Source of the DNA: Blautia schinkii DSM 10518
Lineage (GTDB): Bacteria > Bacillota > Clostridia > Lachnospirales > Lachnospiraceae
Reading direction: 5' to 3'
Assembly: GCA_000702025.1 (NCBI GenBank)
Contig: JNKJ01000006.1
Span: 112,803 to 176,802, forward strand
DNA length: 64,000 bases
Below the pieces are notes generated by a model. The model was not told the origin of the DNA. It made no database searches and worked only from the letters and a program-made list of their open reading frames with translations. The first letter of the stretch is position 1; every line of letters begins with the position of its first letter. The translations under genes and the position numbers were made by a program. Of this stretch, positions 1 to 8,113 are shown piece by piece.

Positions 1-1
1 T

Positions 2-61
2 GATACGAAGCACTGTGAAGAATGGGAAAGTAAAGAAATGAAAGGATTTGAATCGTTATGA
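2..61 (+). CDS. 3' tail of an unidentified upstream gene (partial)
   Basis: An open frame enters from the left edge and stops at a TGA after 19 codons, ending in the charged tail KGFESL. It is too short to assign. An integrase or recombinase gene often sits at this place next to DUF6462/excisionase-like genes, but that is inference from position only. It is followed by a region with hairpins and short repeats. Confidence 0.3.
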   Translation, partial: DTKHCEEWESKEMKGFESL

Positions 62-157
62 CGGCATGTAAATTAGTTGGGAAACTTTTCCCGACAATGA
101 AGCCCATCGACAAATAAACCCAGTATTTATGCGGGTTTGCGGCATTTCAAATCCGAG

Positions 158-178
158 TTGACAACAAATTGACAACAA
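158..178 (+). repeat. Tandem direct repeat TTGACAACAA x2
   Basis: The decamer TTGACAACAA occurs at 158-167 and 169-178, one base apart, i.e. with an 11-bp period. Either copy could supply a -35 box, but no good -10 lies 17 bp away (best is TACGAA at 192-197). It could also be a binding site for a recombinase or excisionase near an element end. Confidence 0.5.
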
Positions 179-181
179 TTT

Positions 182-197
182 TTCGTATCAATACGAA
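182..197. repeat. Perfect 16-bp palindrome
   Basis: TTCGTAT-CA-ATACGAA is a perfect inverted repeat with a 2-bp centre. The half-site ATACGAAG recurs at 3-10 at the left edge of the window. A dimeric DNA-binding protein operator or a recombinase arm/core site is plausible; the sequence alone does not decide. Confidence 0.5.
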
Positions 198-256
198 GAA
201 TTACGACGCAGAATGAATAGTTGGCGGCTGAAACGCAATACAGCACGTATCGCTGA

Positions 257-299
257 GAGAACACTTTTTGAAAGAAATTTCAAAGGTGTTCTCTTTTTT
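257..299 (+). terminator. Intrinsic terminator upstream of the DUF6462 gene
   Basis: GAGAACAC at 257-264 pairs with GTGTTCTC at 286-293, extended by TTTGAAA/TTTCAAA with one bulge, a GAAA-like loop and a T run at 293-299. It either ends the upstream transcript or acts as an attenuator in the leader of the DUF6462 gene, whose ATG lies 51 bp downstream. Confidence 0.75.
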
Positions 300-350
300 C
301 GTTTGGTGCAACTCTCTGTCGAACAACAAATCGAATGGAGGATTTAATTT

Positions 351-623
351 ATGATTAGTGACAGAACGAAAGCCTATTATGATTTGAAAAAACGAAATGA
401 TGTGCGAGAAAGTGCAAAGAGGCTGCGCAGGCAGTTCCTCCGGTATAAGGATGCGGAAATCGTCTACAGCATTACGCACAAGAAACTGTTGGAACTTGCT
501 GGTAAAGCAGGAGCCATATATCGAATGGATGGAACCGTTCTGATTAACCGGGATATTTTTGATGAATATCTGGAACAGTTTCATGAACCGAGTACCTTGG
601 CTTCACAGGAGGATAAAGAATGA
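351..623 (+). CDS. DUF6462 family excisionase-like DNA-binding protein
   Basis: A 90-residue protein of the small DUF6462 type, common in conjugative and integrative elements of Clostridia. The middle (about residues 25-75) has the winged-helix layout of excisionase/MerR-like proteins: a YSITHKKLLELA helix pair followed by the wing-like stretch YRMDGTVLINRDIFDEYL. RBS TGGAGG lies 9-10 bp before the ATG. It overlaps the next gene by an ATGA junction, so the two are translationally coupled. The paralogous domain at the start of the next gene shows the pair arose by duplication. The likely role is regulation or excision of the ICE; this is family-level inference. Confidence 0.75.
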   Translation: MISDRTKAYYDLKKRNDVRESAKRLRRQFLRYKDAEIVYSITHKKLLELAGKAGAIYRMDGTVLINRDIFDEYLEQFHEPSTLASQEDKE

Positions 624-1105
624 GTGGGAATCTATGGATGTTTTCGGATATGCTGGACGATGAAGATGCGAAGATGATACAGCATGAATTCGTCACCTAT
701 TATGAGGGCGCTGATTATTACGGACTGGGTCTGAAAGTCTTTACAAGGTTGGCCCATGAAGCAGGTGCGGTGTATAAGATTGGAAAGCGGGTTTTAATAC
801 GGCGAGATATTTTTGAAGAGTATCTCAGAATATTGCGACGCAAAGAGGATACATCCGAGATGGATGAAAACATGAAAAGTGAGGATAATGATATGAGACA
901 AGGAGCATTAACATTAGATGCCCAGACTGGGCGAATGGATATCCGATTTGATCTGGAGAATTATTACGGAGGTCTCCACTGCGGAGAGTGTCTGGATATT
1001 CTGATCAATGGAGAATGGGTACCAACCAGAATTGAAATGGGAGAAGGCTGGTATCTGTCTGGAATCAAGACGGACAACCTTGAAGGTCTGATTGTAAGAA
1101 TTTAA
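620..1105 (+). CDS. DUF6462-DUF5348 fusion protein
   Basis: 161 residues. Residues about 1-85 are a second DUF6462 excisionase-like domain (VFTRLAHEAGAVYKIGKRVL, then RRDIFEEYL). Residues 92-161 resemble the small DUF5348 domain (GALTLDAQTGRMD, then HCGECLDILINGEWVPTRIE and a conserved GWYL). DUF5348 proteins are usually free-standing proteins of about 70 residues. Here the domain is in frame after an acidic linker (TSEMDENMKSEDND), and an internal ATG at 893 preceded by GTGAGG could release it separately. The gene starts inside the stop of the previous one (ATGA) and is followed by a terminator at 1121-1157. Confidence 0.7.
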   Translation: MSGNLWMFSDMLDDEDAKMIQHEFVTYYEGADYYGLGLKVFTRLAHEAGAVYKIGKRVLIRRDIFEEYLRILRRKEDTSEMDENMKSEDNDMRQGALTLDAQTGRMDIRFDLENYYGGLHCGECLDILINGEWVPTRIEMGEGWYLSGIKTDNLEGLIVRI

Positions 1106-1120
1106 TAGTAACTTATCGCC

Positions 1121-1157
1121 GGGCGGTTTCTTATTTTAGGGAGCCGCCCTATTTTTA
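1121..1157 (+). terminator. Intrinsic terminator after the DUF6462 pair
   Basis: GGGCGG (1121-1126) pairs with CCGCCC (1144-1149) across an A/T-rich loop and is followed by a T-rich tract. It separates the small regulator genes from the next reading frame. Confidence 0.7.
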
Positions 1158-1187
1158 TGCCCATTTTTAAGGAAGGAGGGTACCTGA

Positions 1188-2261
1188 GTGAAATGTCTGA
1201 GGAAATACCAGTGGGTAAAGCTGCCCAGAAATCGTCTGCCTGAGGGCAAAGGAGTCATGGGTGCATGGGCGCGTCTGGCGTCCCGTGCGGCATTCCGCAA
1301 GGGACAAGCCCTCTACTGTGGGCATATAAACGCTGTAAGCCCCGGAATGTGGTCAGGAGGTGTCGTAGGATTAAAGAGCATCCTCGGCCTAAAAAGCCGC
1401 CAGAAGGCTCTGGAAATGCTTCAGACGCTGGCTGACTTAGGTTATGTGCAGTATACGCTTGACTCTAAAACGAAAAAGCTGACATATCAAATTACAGATT
1501 GGGTAGTGAAATGTTCCGGAGAGGAATGTATGCAGGGCGCTGTTTATGCCACAGAAGGCTATGGTTTTCTATGCCTTCCGCGTAATATCACAGAACGTCT
1601 TGCGGAGAAGCGATATATCTTTGAGGAATCGGACGCATGGATGGATCTCTGGTGCCATTCCGTATGGGAAGATCCGAACAATGCGTTTTCTTTTATGGCT
1701 CCGACCGTCCAGTATGGAAAATACGGGGCTTTACTGACATTGGAAACCTTGGGACATCGCTGGGGCTGGGAAAAGACAAAGGTATGGAGATTCATGAAAA
1801 AGCATGGGGATGTCTTTACTCTATACCGTCTTCCCGGCTCTTATGGCTGTCTCATTTTTAATAAACTGTATCCGACAGGATCAGAGGTTTCAATTCCAAA
1901 TCAGGAGGAGATTCAACGTATTCTTTATGAAATACGCATTTGTGGTGCGAATACTCATAAGACAGGATCAGATCACGAGCATATGAACAAGCTTATTACA
2001 TGGTACAGCCGCAGACTGACCAGAAGTAACTTGTTAGATACAGAGACGCAGGATGTTGAAAATCGCGTTGCATTTTCAGACCCTATAATACGCGCGTATC
2101 TTTCTCCGTGTAGGAATTGTAAGAATTGTGGATATGACTGCCAAGGTAAAGGTTATATGACACAGGCAGTGATTGAAACGAGTAAAATCCGTGGGCCATG
2201 TGAGCCGGTGGATATCACAAAAATAGCAAAGGAGTGTTTTACATATGAGCAAGCAGGATGA
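1188..2261 (+). CDS. Winged-helix protein with C-terminal cysteine cluster (ICE control/replication candidate)
   Basis: 357 residues, GTG start with RBS GGAAGGAGGG 7 bp upstream. Residues about 55-110 look like a winged helix (GLKSILGLKSRQKALEMLQTLADLGYV, then the wing YTLDSKTKKLTYQITD), as in replisome-organiser or DnaD-like N-termini of phages and plasmids. The C-terminal part has CxxCxxCxxxC (CRNCKNCGYDC, about residues 308-318), a likely metal-binding knuckle. It overlaps the next gene by 17 bp. No family name is certain. Position before the transfer operon fits DNA replication or regulation of the element. Confidence 0.6.
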   Translation: MKCLRKYQWVKLPRNRLPEGKGVMGAWARLASRAAFRKGQALYCGHINAVSPGMWSGGVVGLKSILGLKSRQKALEMLQTLADLGYVQYTLDSKTKKLTYQITDWVVKCSGEECMQGAVYATEGYGFLCLPRNITERLAEKRYIFEESDAWMDLWCHSVWEDPNNAFSFMAPTVQYGKYGALLTLETLGHRWGWEKTKVWRFMKKHGDVFTLYRLPGSYGCLIFNKLYPTGSEVSIPNQEEIQRILYEIRICGANTHKTGSDHEHMNKLITWYSRRLTRSNLLDTETQDVENRVAFSDPIIRAYLSPCRNCKNCGYDCQGKGYMTQAVIETSKIRGPCEPVDITKIAKECFTYEQAG

Positions 2262-2877
2262 AAAAAAGCTGTATGAACAGCAGGAAAACAGGATATTGGC
2301 GCAGTCAGACGCATTTATTTCCCTTCTTACAAAGCGAGGGATTCTTGGAGATCAAAAAATTGATGATGAGAAGGTGCGTGCTGCCCAGAAGGAGAAAAAG
2401 CGGACTGCTTATCACAATACCCAGATGCTCCTGAAAAATTACAGGAAAATGGTCTGGGTGTTCAGCTGTTATCCAGAGGAGATTTTGCAGGAACTGGAGG
2501 CTCCGTTTGAGAACTTTGACCGAATGGTGGACAGGCTGGATCTGGAGATGGCCATTGGGAATAAAAGGATGGAGAGCCGTCTGGAAGCTGCGGCAAGGTC
2601 GAGACTGCTGCTGGATCGGTTTAACGAGGCAATGGCGGTTCTCCGCAAGGAGCCGACACGGGGTGAGAAGCTGTATCAGCTGATCTATACGGCCTATCTG
2701 GCACCGGAAAAGCTGAAGCTGGAGGAGATACTGTTCCGGTTGGACCTGTCACAGAGGCATTATTACAGGCTTCGTGAGCAGGCAATTTCCATTCTTTCCA
2801 TTCGTCTGTGGTCAGCGCCAAGTGAAGATGTGGATGTATGGCTGGAGCTGCTGACGCTTTTTGAACATTTGGAATGA
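2245..2877 (+). CDS. Sigma-70 region-4-like transcription regulator
   Basis: 210 residues, mainly helical and charged. The C-terminal third (about 145-190, LKLEEILFRLDLSQRHYYRLREQAISILSIRLW) has the helix-turn-helix layout of sigma region 4 seen in ArpU/DUF1492-type late-gene regulators of phages and ICEs. RBS AAAGGAG precedes the ATG, which overlaps the previous gene. It is the last gene before the transfer promoter (2926-2954) and its tandem 11-mer, so it is a natural candidate for the activator of the transfer operon. That link is inference from position. Confidence 0.55.
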   Translation: MSKQDEKKLYEQQENRILAQSDAFISLLTKRGILGDQKIDDEKVRAAQKEKKRTAYHNTQMLLKNYRKMVWVFSCYPEEILQELEAPFENFDRMVDRLDLEMAIGNKRMESRLEAAARSRLLLDRFNEAMAVLRKEPTRGEKLYQLIYTAYLAPEKLKLEEILFRLDLSQRHYYRLREQAISILSIRLWSAPSEDVDVWLELLTLFEHLE

Positions 2878-2893
2878 CAAATTCGGGGTAAAC

Positions 2894-2915
2894 AAAATGG
2901 CATAAAAATGGCATA
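2894..2915. repeat. Exact tandem 11-mer (putative activator site)
   Basis: AAAATGGCATA occurs twice with no gap (2894-2904, 2905-2915). The 11-bp period places both copies on one face of the helix, ending 10 bp upstream of the -35 box of the transfer promoter. This is where an activator contacting sigma would bind. Confidence 0.65.
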
Positions 2916-2925
2916 TGTTCCGCCG

Positions 2926-2954
2926 ATGACAGGGGAATAAAGCTGTGCTATACT
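2926..2954 (+). promoter_or_regulatory. Sigma-A promoter of the transfer operon
   Basis: -35 ATGACA (2926-2931), 17-bp spacer, -10 TATACT (2949-2954). The -35 is one mismatch from consensus, consistent with help from a factor at the adjacent tandem repeat. The transcript would begin near 2961 and meet a terminator at 2989-3033 before the first gene. Confidence 0.65.
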
Positions 2955-2988
2955 TGTATCATCCCAAACTGGGAGTGGGCAGACAAAG

Positions 2989-3033
2989 ATGCCGTTTCTG
3001 AAGCTGAAATGCTTTTAGAAGCGGCATTTTTTA
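2989..3033 (+). terminator. Leader terminator/attenuator ahead of the transfer genes
   Basis: ATGCCGTTTCTGAAGC (2989-3004) pairs almost fully with GCTTTTAGAAGCGGCAT (3011-3027), followed by a T6 run. It lies between the promoter and the first transfer gene, so readthrough must be controlled or partial. Confidence 0.75.
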
Positions 3034-3064
3034 TTGCCTAAAATCAAAGAAGGAGGTACTCGGC

Positions 3065-3424
3065 ATGGTTAAACAAATCAAAAGAGGCGGAGGGCGCATG
3101 AAGACCGCCTACTGGTCGCTGGTAAGTATGGCGTCTGCACTGCTGATTTCGCTGCAGCCTGTCATGGCGGACACAATCTGGAACCGCTTTTCGACGATCA
3201 TGAAGGATGTGTACGGCCAGCTGGTGGGAATCAGCACCATTGTGGCGGTAACGGCGGCGGCCATTGCGCTGATTGTCAGGATGATTTCCAGAAACCAGCG
3301 CGCAGTCGATGAGGCAACGAGCTGGCTCAAACGAATTGTAGTGACGTGGATTGTCCTCAATTCTCTGGGTTTCGTTGTTGCTTATCTGCAGCCCCTCATT
3401 GCCGGCGGCAACTACACAGGATAA
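3065..3424 (+). CDS. VirB2/pilin-like small membrane protein of the conjugation system
   Basis: 119 residues with an N-terminal signal-like segment ending MASALLISLQPVMA, then a second hydrophobic helix (GISTIVAVTAAAIALIV) and a third (VTWIVLNSLGFVVAYL). This is the layout of Firmicutes VirB2-like or DUF3852-type peptides at the head of transfer operons. RBS AGGAGGT stands 6-7 bp before this ATG; a second good start (ATG 3098, GGAGG upstream) would shorten it by 11 residues. The next gene is VirB6-like. It likely assembles in the membrane as part of the transfer channel. Confidence 0.6.
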   Translation: MVKQIKRGGGRMKTAYWSLVSMASALLISLQPVMADTIWNRFSTIMKDVYGQLVGISTIVAVTAAAIALIVRMISRNQRAVDEATSWLKRIVVTWIVLNSLGFVVAYLQPLIAGGNYTG

Positions 3425-3461
3425 CCAAAAAAGAGAAAGCAGATGGAGGAGGTGATAATAG

Positions 3462-5552
3462 ATGCTTGATTGGATTTTTGAAGGAATCGTAAACTGGATC
3501 AGCAGCATTGTTTCACAGATGATGGATGCGGTATCCGGTTTGTTCCTTCAAGCTTTGGGAACGGATATGACAGCGATGGAAGAATACTTTCCATTCGTGT
3601 CTAAGGCATTTACGGTCATGCAGTACACAGCATGGGCGATTCTGTTCCTTGTAACGGTATGGCAGCTTTTCCGTGTCTTTGGAGGACCAATCACGGAGGC
3701 AGAAAATCCGTGGGTGCTTTTGGCAAGAGGTTCGATCTTTGCTTTATTGATCGGCTATGCAAAGCCAATTTTCATGATTGTGCTGGATATCGCCCGTGCG
3801 CCATATACGGCTTTGATGGAGATTACCATGTCGGCAGAAGATTTTACCTTTGCGGGTGTGGAACAGGCGCTGTCCAATGGTTTGACAACGATTGTAGCTA
3901 TCGTATCGGTGGTAGGGCTGCTGCTTCTCATCATTTTAGAGATTGCCCTTGGGTGGAATTATTTTAAGCTGTTACTGGAAACCGTTGAACGCTATATTGT
4001 GGTTGGCGTACTCTGTTACACCTCCCCTCTGGCTTTTTCTATGGGTGCTTCCAAAACAACGGCGCCGGTTTTCAAGAGCTGGTGCCGTATGGTGGGCTCA
4101 CAGCTTTTGCTGCTGGTGATGAATGTATGGTTCCTCAGGGGCTTTAACAGCTCCATGGGACAGTATATCGGAAATGGCGGTGCGCTTTCCACAGGTCAGG
4201 GCAGTATTTTTCTCTGGCTGTTCTGTGCGCTGGCATTTTTAAAGACGGCGCAGAAGTTTGACAGCTACTTGGCGGCCATGGGGCTGAATGTTGCCCAGAC
4301 CGGTTCCAGCATGGGTATGGAGCTTTTGATGGCAGCGCGGGTGATCAGTGGCGTCGGAGGCGGTGTGAAAAACGCAGGCAGTATGTTCCATAGTGCAAGC
4401 ACTGCAACCGGAACGGGTGCAGCCGCAAGCGGATTTGCTTCTGGGTTCGCATCACGCTTCAAGCCAAATTCCTTTGTCCGTGACGCAGTTGTGGATGGCG
4501 GAAGCCGTATGGGTGCCGGTGGCAGCATCGGTTTTGTCGGCCGCGCCTTTGGCGGCATGGCGGCACGTAATGGCGCTACTCTTACAGGAGACTCCATTTC
4601 TTCTGTAGCTTCAAGAAATCCCGGTATTTCCGGGACAATTGCCGGGGACATTGCAGACCGCAGCCTTGGCAACTATATGCCTCAGCTGCAGGGCCAGCAA
4701 CTGAAAGACACCCAGATTACAGGCGGTCAGATCAGTACAACTTCAATTGGTGCAGATGGAAAGAGCACAGCGCTTGAAATGTATAACGCATCACAGTTTG
4801 AGAAACCAGATGCGCCACATTCCGTGGTTACAGCTTCCGATGGAAGCCAGTGGTACCAGATGGCAAGCGGAGCCGGGGCAGGTGCATTTTATGATGCGCC
4901 GGCATTTATGGGAAGCCCGTCAGAAGCGGCGCAGGTTGCGGCGGCTTTCCCCGATGCTTCCGAGGGAACAACCCTCAGGACGGTTGGTGATGGCGTGATC
5001 GAGGCAAGCTCCGAGTCTGGCAATACCATGTGGTACAACAGTGCTTACTATGATGAGCCGGATGCACCGCATACGATTATGCAGTCGGCAAACGGTGTGG
5101 ACTGGTATGCGATGCAGCAGCACGCAGAAACACCTGCCTTTGAGCAGGGCGAGGCAGCTTTTGCCTATAACCAGGCGCAGTTCCAGCAGTTTATGCCGGG
5201 ATATGAGCAACTGGTATCCTCTGTGGATGGATCCGGGCGTAAGGATGGTCATTTTGAGGTCCGCCATGAAAATGGATCCGGAACCATGTTTTACGATACA
5301 TCCCAGTATGCGGCTCCCCGTGGGGATTATCAGGTGTTTGAAGATGCCCGCGGTGGCCAGTGGTATGCGATTCGCGGCGAAGCCGCCGTGGAACGCAAGC
5401 CGGTGTACCAGGATGGCAAGCCGGTTTATGATGGTGACAGTGTACGGACAGTCTCTGTGGAAACTGTTCGGTATAAGAATACGCCATCACGCTTTGGAGA
5501 GCCAAAACCCCGCAGCCATGGGGAAATTAAGCCGCCGAGGCGGAAACGGTAA
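3462..5552 (+). CDS. VirB6/TrbL-like conjugative transfer channel protein
   Basis: 696 residues. The first 270 hold five or six membrane segments (for example AWAILFLVTVWQLF near 55, SIFALLIGYAKPIFMIVL near 90, TIVAIVSVVGLLLLIILEIAL near 140, GSIFLWLFCALAFL near 250), as in TrbL/VirB6 inner-channel proteins. Residues 280-420 are Gly/Ala/Ser-rich. The C-terminal soluble part has three diverged units of about 85 residues at about 442, 526 and 612, each reading roughly YxxPDAPH(S/T)..G..WY.M. RBS GGAGG lies before the ATG. It sits between the pilin-like gene and the peptidoglycan hydrolase. Confidence 0.75.
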   Translation: MLDWIFEGIVNWISSIVSQMMDAVSGLFLQALGTDMTAMEEYFPFVSKAFTVMQYTAWAILFLVTVWQLFRVFGGPITEAENPWVLLARGSIFALLIGYAKPIFMIVLDIARAPYTALMEITMSAEDFTFAGVEQALSNGLTTIVAIVSVVGLLLLIILEIALGWNYFKLLLETVERYIVVGVLCYTSPLAFSMGASKTTAPVFKSWCRMVGSQLLLLVMNVWFLRGFNSSMGQYIGNGGALSTGQGSIFLWLFCALAFLKTAQKFDSYLAAMGLNVAQTGSSMGMELLMAARVISGVGGGVKNAGSMFHSASTATGTGAAASGFASGFASRFKPNSFVRDAVVDGGSRMGAGGSIGFVGRAFGGMAARNGATLTGDSISSVASRNPGISGTIAGDIADRSLGNYMPQLQGQQLKDTQITGGQISTTSIGADGKSTALEMYNASQFEKPDAPHSVVTASDGSQWYQMASGAGAGAFYDAPAFMGSPSEAAQVAAAFPDASEGTTLRTVGDGVIEASSESGNTMWYNSAYYDEPDAPHTIMQSANGVDWYAMQQHAETPAFEQGEAAFAYNQAQFQQFMPGYEQLVSSVDGSGRKDGHFEVRHENGSGTMFYDTSQYAAPRGDYQVFEDARGGQWYAIRGEAAVERKPVYQDGKPVYDGDSVRTVSVETVRYKNTPSRFGEPKPRSHGEIKPPRRKR

Positions 5553-5564
5553 AATAAGTGCAGG

Positions 5565-5601
5565 CAGCCGAATCAGAGAAAGATGCTGGTTCGGCTGTTT
5601 T
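5565..5601 (+). terminator. Terminator-like hairpin inside the transfer operon
   Basis: CAGCCGAA (5565-5572) pairs with TTCGGCTG (5590-5597), then TTTT. A second hairpin (GCTGCT 5624-5629 / AGCAGC 5635-5640) follows just before the RBS of the next gene. Together they could reduce downstream expression or stabilise mRNA ends. Confidence 0.6.
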
Positions 5602-5662
5602 GCATATTTCATGTTGAAATTACGCTGCTCTTGCAGCAGCTTGATATAAGGAGGTGGACCCA

Positions 5663-7684
5663 ATGGCTGAGCCAGAAAAACAGCAAATCGGTGATGGCTC
5701 TGATAACTATGGACAGGCAGCCGGGCAAATGGCAAAAGCGGCAAAGCAGGCAGGCCAGGAAGCAGCAAAGCAAACGGCAGCAAAAGGTGCGGAGGCTACG
5801 GCTAATGCGGCCGCCGCTACAGTAAAGGCCAGTGTGGAGGGTGGAAAGGCCGCCGCAGAAATCGCTGCCGGCACTGCCGCAGGTGGTCCATGGGGCGCTA
5901 TCCTGTCTGCGGCATGGGCAATGCGCCATACCCTTTTCAAAATACTGGTATGTATCTGTCTGTTTCTGCTGTTCCTGATTACCATGATTGTTTCCCTGCC
6001 GACGATTGTATCAAACAGTATTTTCGGACTGGATGGTACAAAGCCGGCAGAAGGGGCAACCCTGATGTCAGCCTATACGGAGATGTCAGGTGCCGTGTCT
6101 GATGTGGTAGATGAAGGATATAACCAATCGCTTTCTCATGTGGATCAGCTGATTACAAACGGTGGATATGATTATGATCTTTCGATGGATGCACTGATCA
6201 ATTACGCACAGAGCTCCGCCGGATATGATGTCTGTTATATACTGGCAGCTTATTCAGCGTCCATGCAGCAGCAAAATACAGGCAAGGACGATATGGTATC
6301 AAAGCTTAGAGGCTGTGCCGGGGAGATGTTCCCCGTTACATCAGAAGAAAAGGAAAAAGAGATTGTCACTCCTGTTTCCTATTATACATATAAACCGATA
6401 ACGCTTACCGTAGTTACGAATAAGGTGCAGACCGGGACGATTAACGGTACGCCCCAATATCGGTATGATACGGCATCAAAGACCTACTATCTTCCGGATG
6501 AGGCGCATAGCAGCGATACGGCTGTCACGGTGGATGCCTATAAAGAGGTGGCGGTGGATATTCCCGTTTATTCCGGCGGGAAGATTACAGGAACAACCAC
6601 GGCAAACTATTATGTGGCAAACGGGCAGGAAACACTGACCCCAGGTACAGAAATCATCAAATATCTGGAGTGTACTATTCATCCATTTGACAATACAGTG
6701 GTTGCCAAAGCGTTTGGCATTGACCTAAATGCAAAATACGATCAGTTTAACCTTACTTATGGCGAAGTAATCCAGAACATGGCGAATGCGTTAAAACGGA
6801 CGCTGTATGGTTCCGTGAGTGGCGGACAGGCGGTTCCCCTGACGGACGCCGAACTGATTGCTTTTGTGAACAGGCAGAACTGTAGTGCGACAAGAAAGCA
6901 CATCTTGAGCACCGCTCTGTCCCTTGTGGGCAAAGTGCCGTATTTCTGGGGTGGTAAGTCAGCGCCCGGGTGGAACGATGAATGGAATACGCCAAGGCTG
7001 GTAACTGCTGCAGGATCTTCTACGACAGGCACGATACGCCCTTATGGACTGGACTGTTCAGGCTTCAGCACATGGGTATTTAATACTGCTGTGGGTGTAG
7101 AAATTGGTGCAGGTTGTAACGGGCAATATCCAAATACCTATGGGATTTCTGCATCAGAGCTTTTGCCTGGTGATTTGGGATTTTTAGCAGATGATGACGG
7201 ATGGGGACATGTCCTTATTTTTGCCGGGTATGGGGAGAGCGGAGAACGAATGTGGGTGCATTCTTCTGGAGGACAGGGTGTTATTCTAAACACGCCAAGT
7301 TATGAAGGAAGCCTTTCCTACCGGCGTCTTAGCATTGTAGATTACGATGCACCGGTATTGGGTGAGATTTCAGGAACACCCATTTCTACTTTAGAGGTGG
7401 ATGTCACCCATTACTGTGCATGTGCAAAATGCTGCGGCAGCAATGCAGACGGAATTACCGCCAGCGGCAAACAGGCAGCCCGCGGCATGGTGGCAATGTC
7501 AAGCTATTATCCGTTTGGCACGCAGATTATGATAAACGGAACCATGTATACCGTAGAGGACCGCGGTGGTTCCGGCATTGAAAATGACATCCACCGTGTG
7601 GATATTTTTGTGCCGGATCATAACGAAGCGTTGCGTTTGGGCAGATACAAGACAACAGCTACGATTTACAGAATAGGCAGGTGA
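5663..7684 (+). CDS. Membrane-anchored NlpC/P60 + 3D-domain peptidoglycan hydrolase (VirB1-like)
   Basis: 673 residues. An Ala/Lys-rich N-terminus (1-85) precedes one membrane helix (about 92-118). The NlpC/P60 endopeptidase domain spans about 410-560, with the catalytic Cys in GLDCSGF (near 462) and His in GHVLIF (near 515). A C-terminal 3D domain (about 570-673) shows HYCACAKCCG, DRGG and VDIFVPDHNEA. Such two-domain hydrolases open the wall for the mating channel in Gram-positive transfer systems. ATG 5663 is chosen because AGGAGG lies 9 bp upstream; the GTG at 5654 abuts the RBS. Confidence 0.85.
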   Translation: MAEPEKQQIGDGSDNYGQAAGQMAKAAKQAGQEAAKQTAAKGAEATANAAAATVKASVEGGKAAAEIAAGTAAGGPWGAILSAAWAMRHTLFKILVCICLFLLFLITMIVSLPTIVSNSIFGLDGTKPAEGATLMSAYTEMSGAVSDVVDEGYNQSLSHVDQLITNGGYDYDLSMDALINYAQSSAGYDVCYILAAYSASMQQQNTGKDDMVSKLRGCAGEMFPVTSEEKEKEIVTPVSYYTYKPITLTVVTNKVQTGTINGTPQYRYDTASKTYYLPDEAHSSDTAVTVDAYKEVAVDIPVYSGGKITGTTTANYYVANGQETLTPGTEIIKYLECTIHPFDNTVVAKAFGIDLNAKYDQFNLTYGEVIQNMANALKRTLYGSVSGGQAVPLTDAELIAFVNRQNCSATRKHILSTALSLVGKVPYFWGGKSAPGWNDEWNTPRLVTAAGSSTTGTIRPYGLDCSGFSTWVFNTAVGVEIGAGCNGQYPNTYGISASELLPGDLGFLADDDGWGHVLIFAGYGESGERMWVHSSGGQGVILNTPSYEGSLSYRRLSIVDYDAPVLGEISGTPISTLEVDVTHYCACAKCCGSNADGITASGKQAARGMVAMSSYYPFGTQIMINGTMYTVEDRGGSGIENDIHRVDIFVPDHNEALRLGRYKTTATIYRIGR

Positions 7685-7690
7685 GAAATT

Positions 7691-8113
7691 TTGGATGAAA
7701 AGGAGTACAGCAATATTTATGCTATACCGGCGAACTACACAGATTCCGGCAAGATTTTTGGCGGAATGCTGGAGCCGAGGAATGCAGTAGAGACAGGGAT
7801 ATTATTAGTCATTTTGGGATATCCGGAATTGATGTTGATTCCCATGTCCGGAACGATTCGCATCGTTGTTATGACGCTAACACTTTTACCTCTTGCTGTT
7901 CTTTCCATGATGGGGATTGACGGCGATTCGCTGTTTCAGTATATAGGACACATCATTCGGTATTTTGCAAGCAGGAGAAAATTACATTACAGAAGGGTGG
8001 GATATAGATATGACCCAAAGCAGCTCCGAAAAAAGAAAAAAGGCAGCTCGGCAAAGAAAAAAGGTAAAAAAACCGGAAAAGCTGGAGTTCGTTCAGGACT
8101 TCATTCCGGTTAA
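7691..8113 (+). CDS. PrgI-like membrane protein of the conjugation system
   Basis: 140 residues, probable TTG start 6 bp after the previous stop, preceded by a weak GTGAGAA. Two close hydrophobic helices (residues about 35-75) precede a soluble basic tail (RKKKKGSSAKKKGKKTGKAG), the layout of PrgI/VirB3-like partners encoded just before VirB4. Its last 104 bp are shared, in another frame, with the start of the VirB4 gene. The start is uncertain because an ATG is lacking near the RBS. Confidence 0.65.
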   Translation: MDEKEYSNIYAIPANYTDSGKIFGGMLEPRNAVETGILLVILGYPELMLIPMSGTIRIVVMTLTLLPLAVLSMMGIDGDSLFQYIGHIIRYFASRRKLHYRRVGYRYDPKQLRKKKKGSSAKKKGKKTGKAGVRSGLHSG

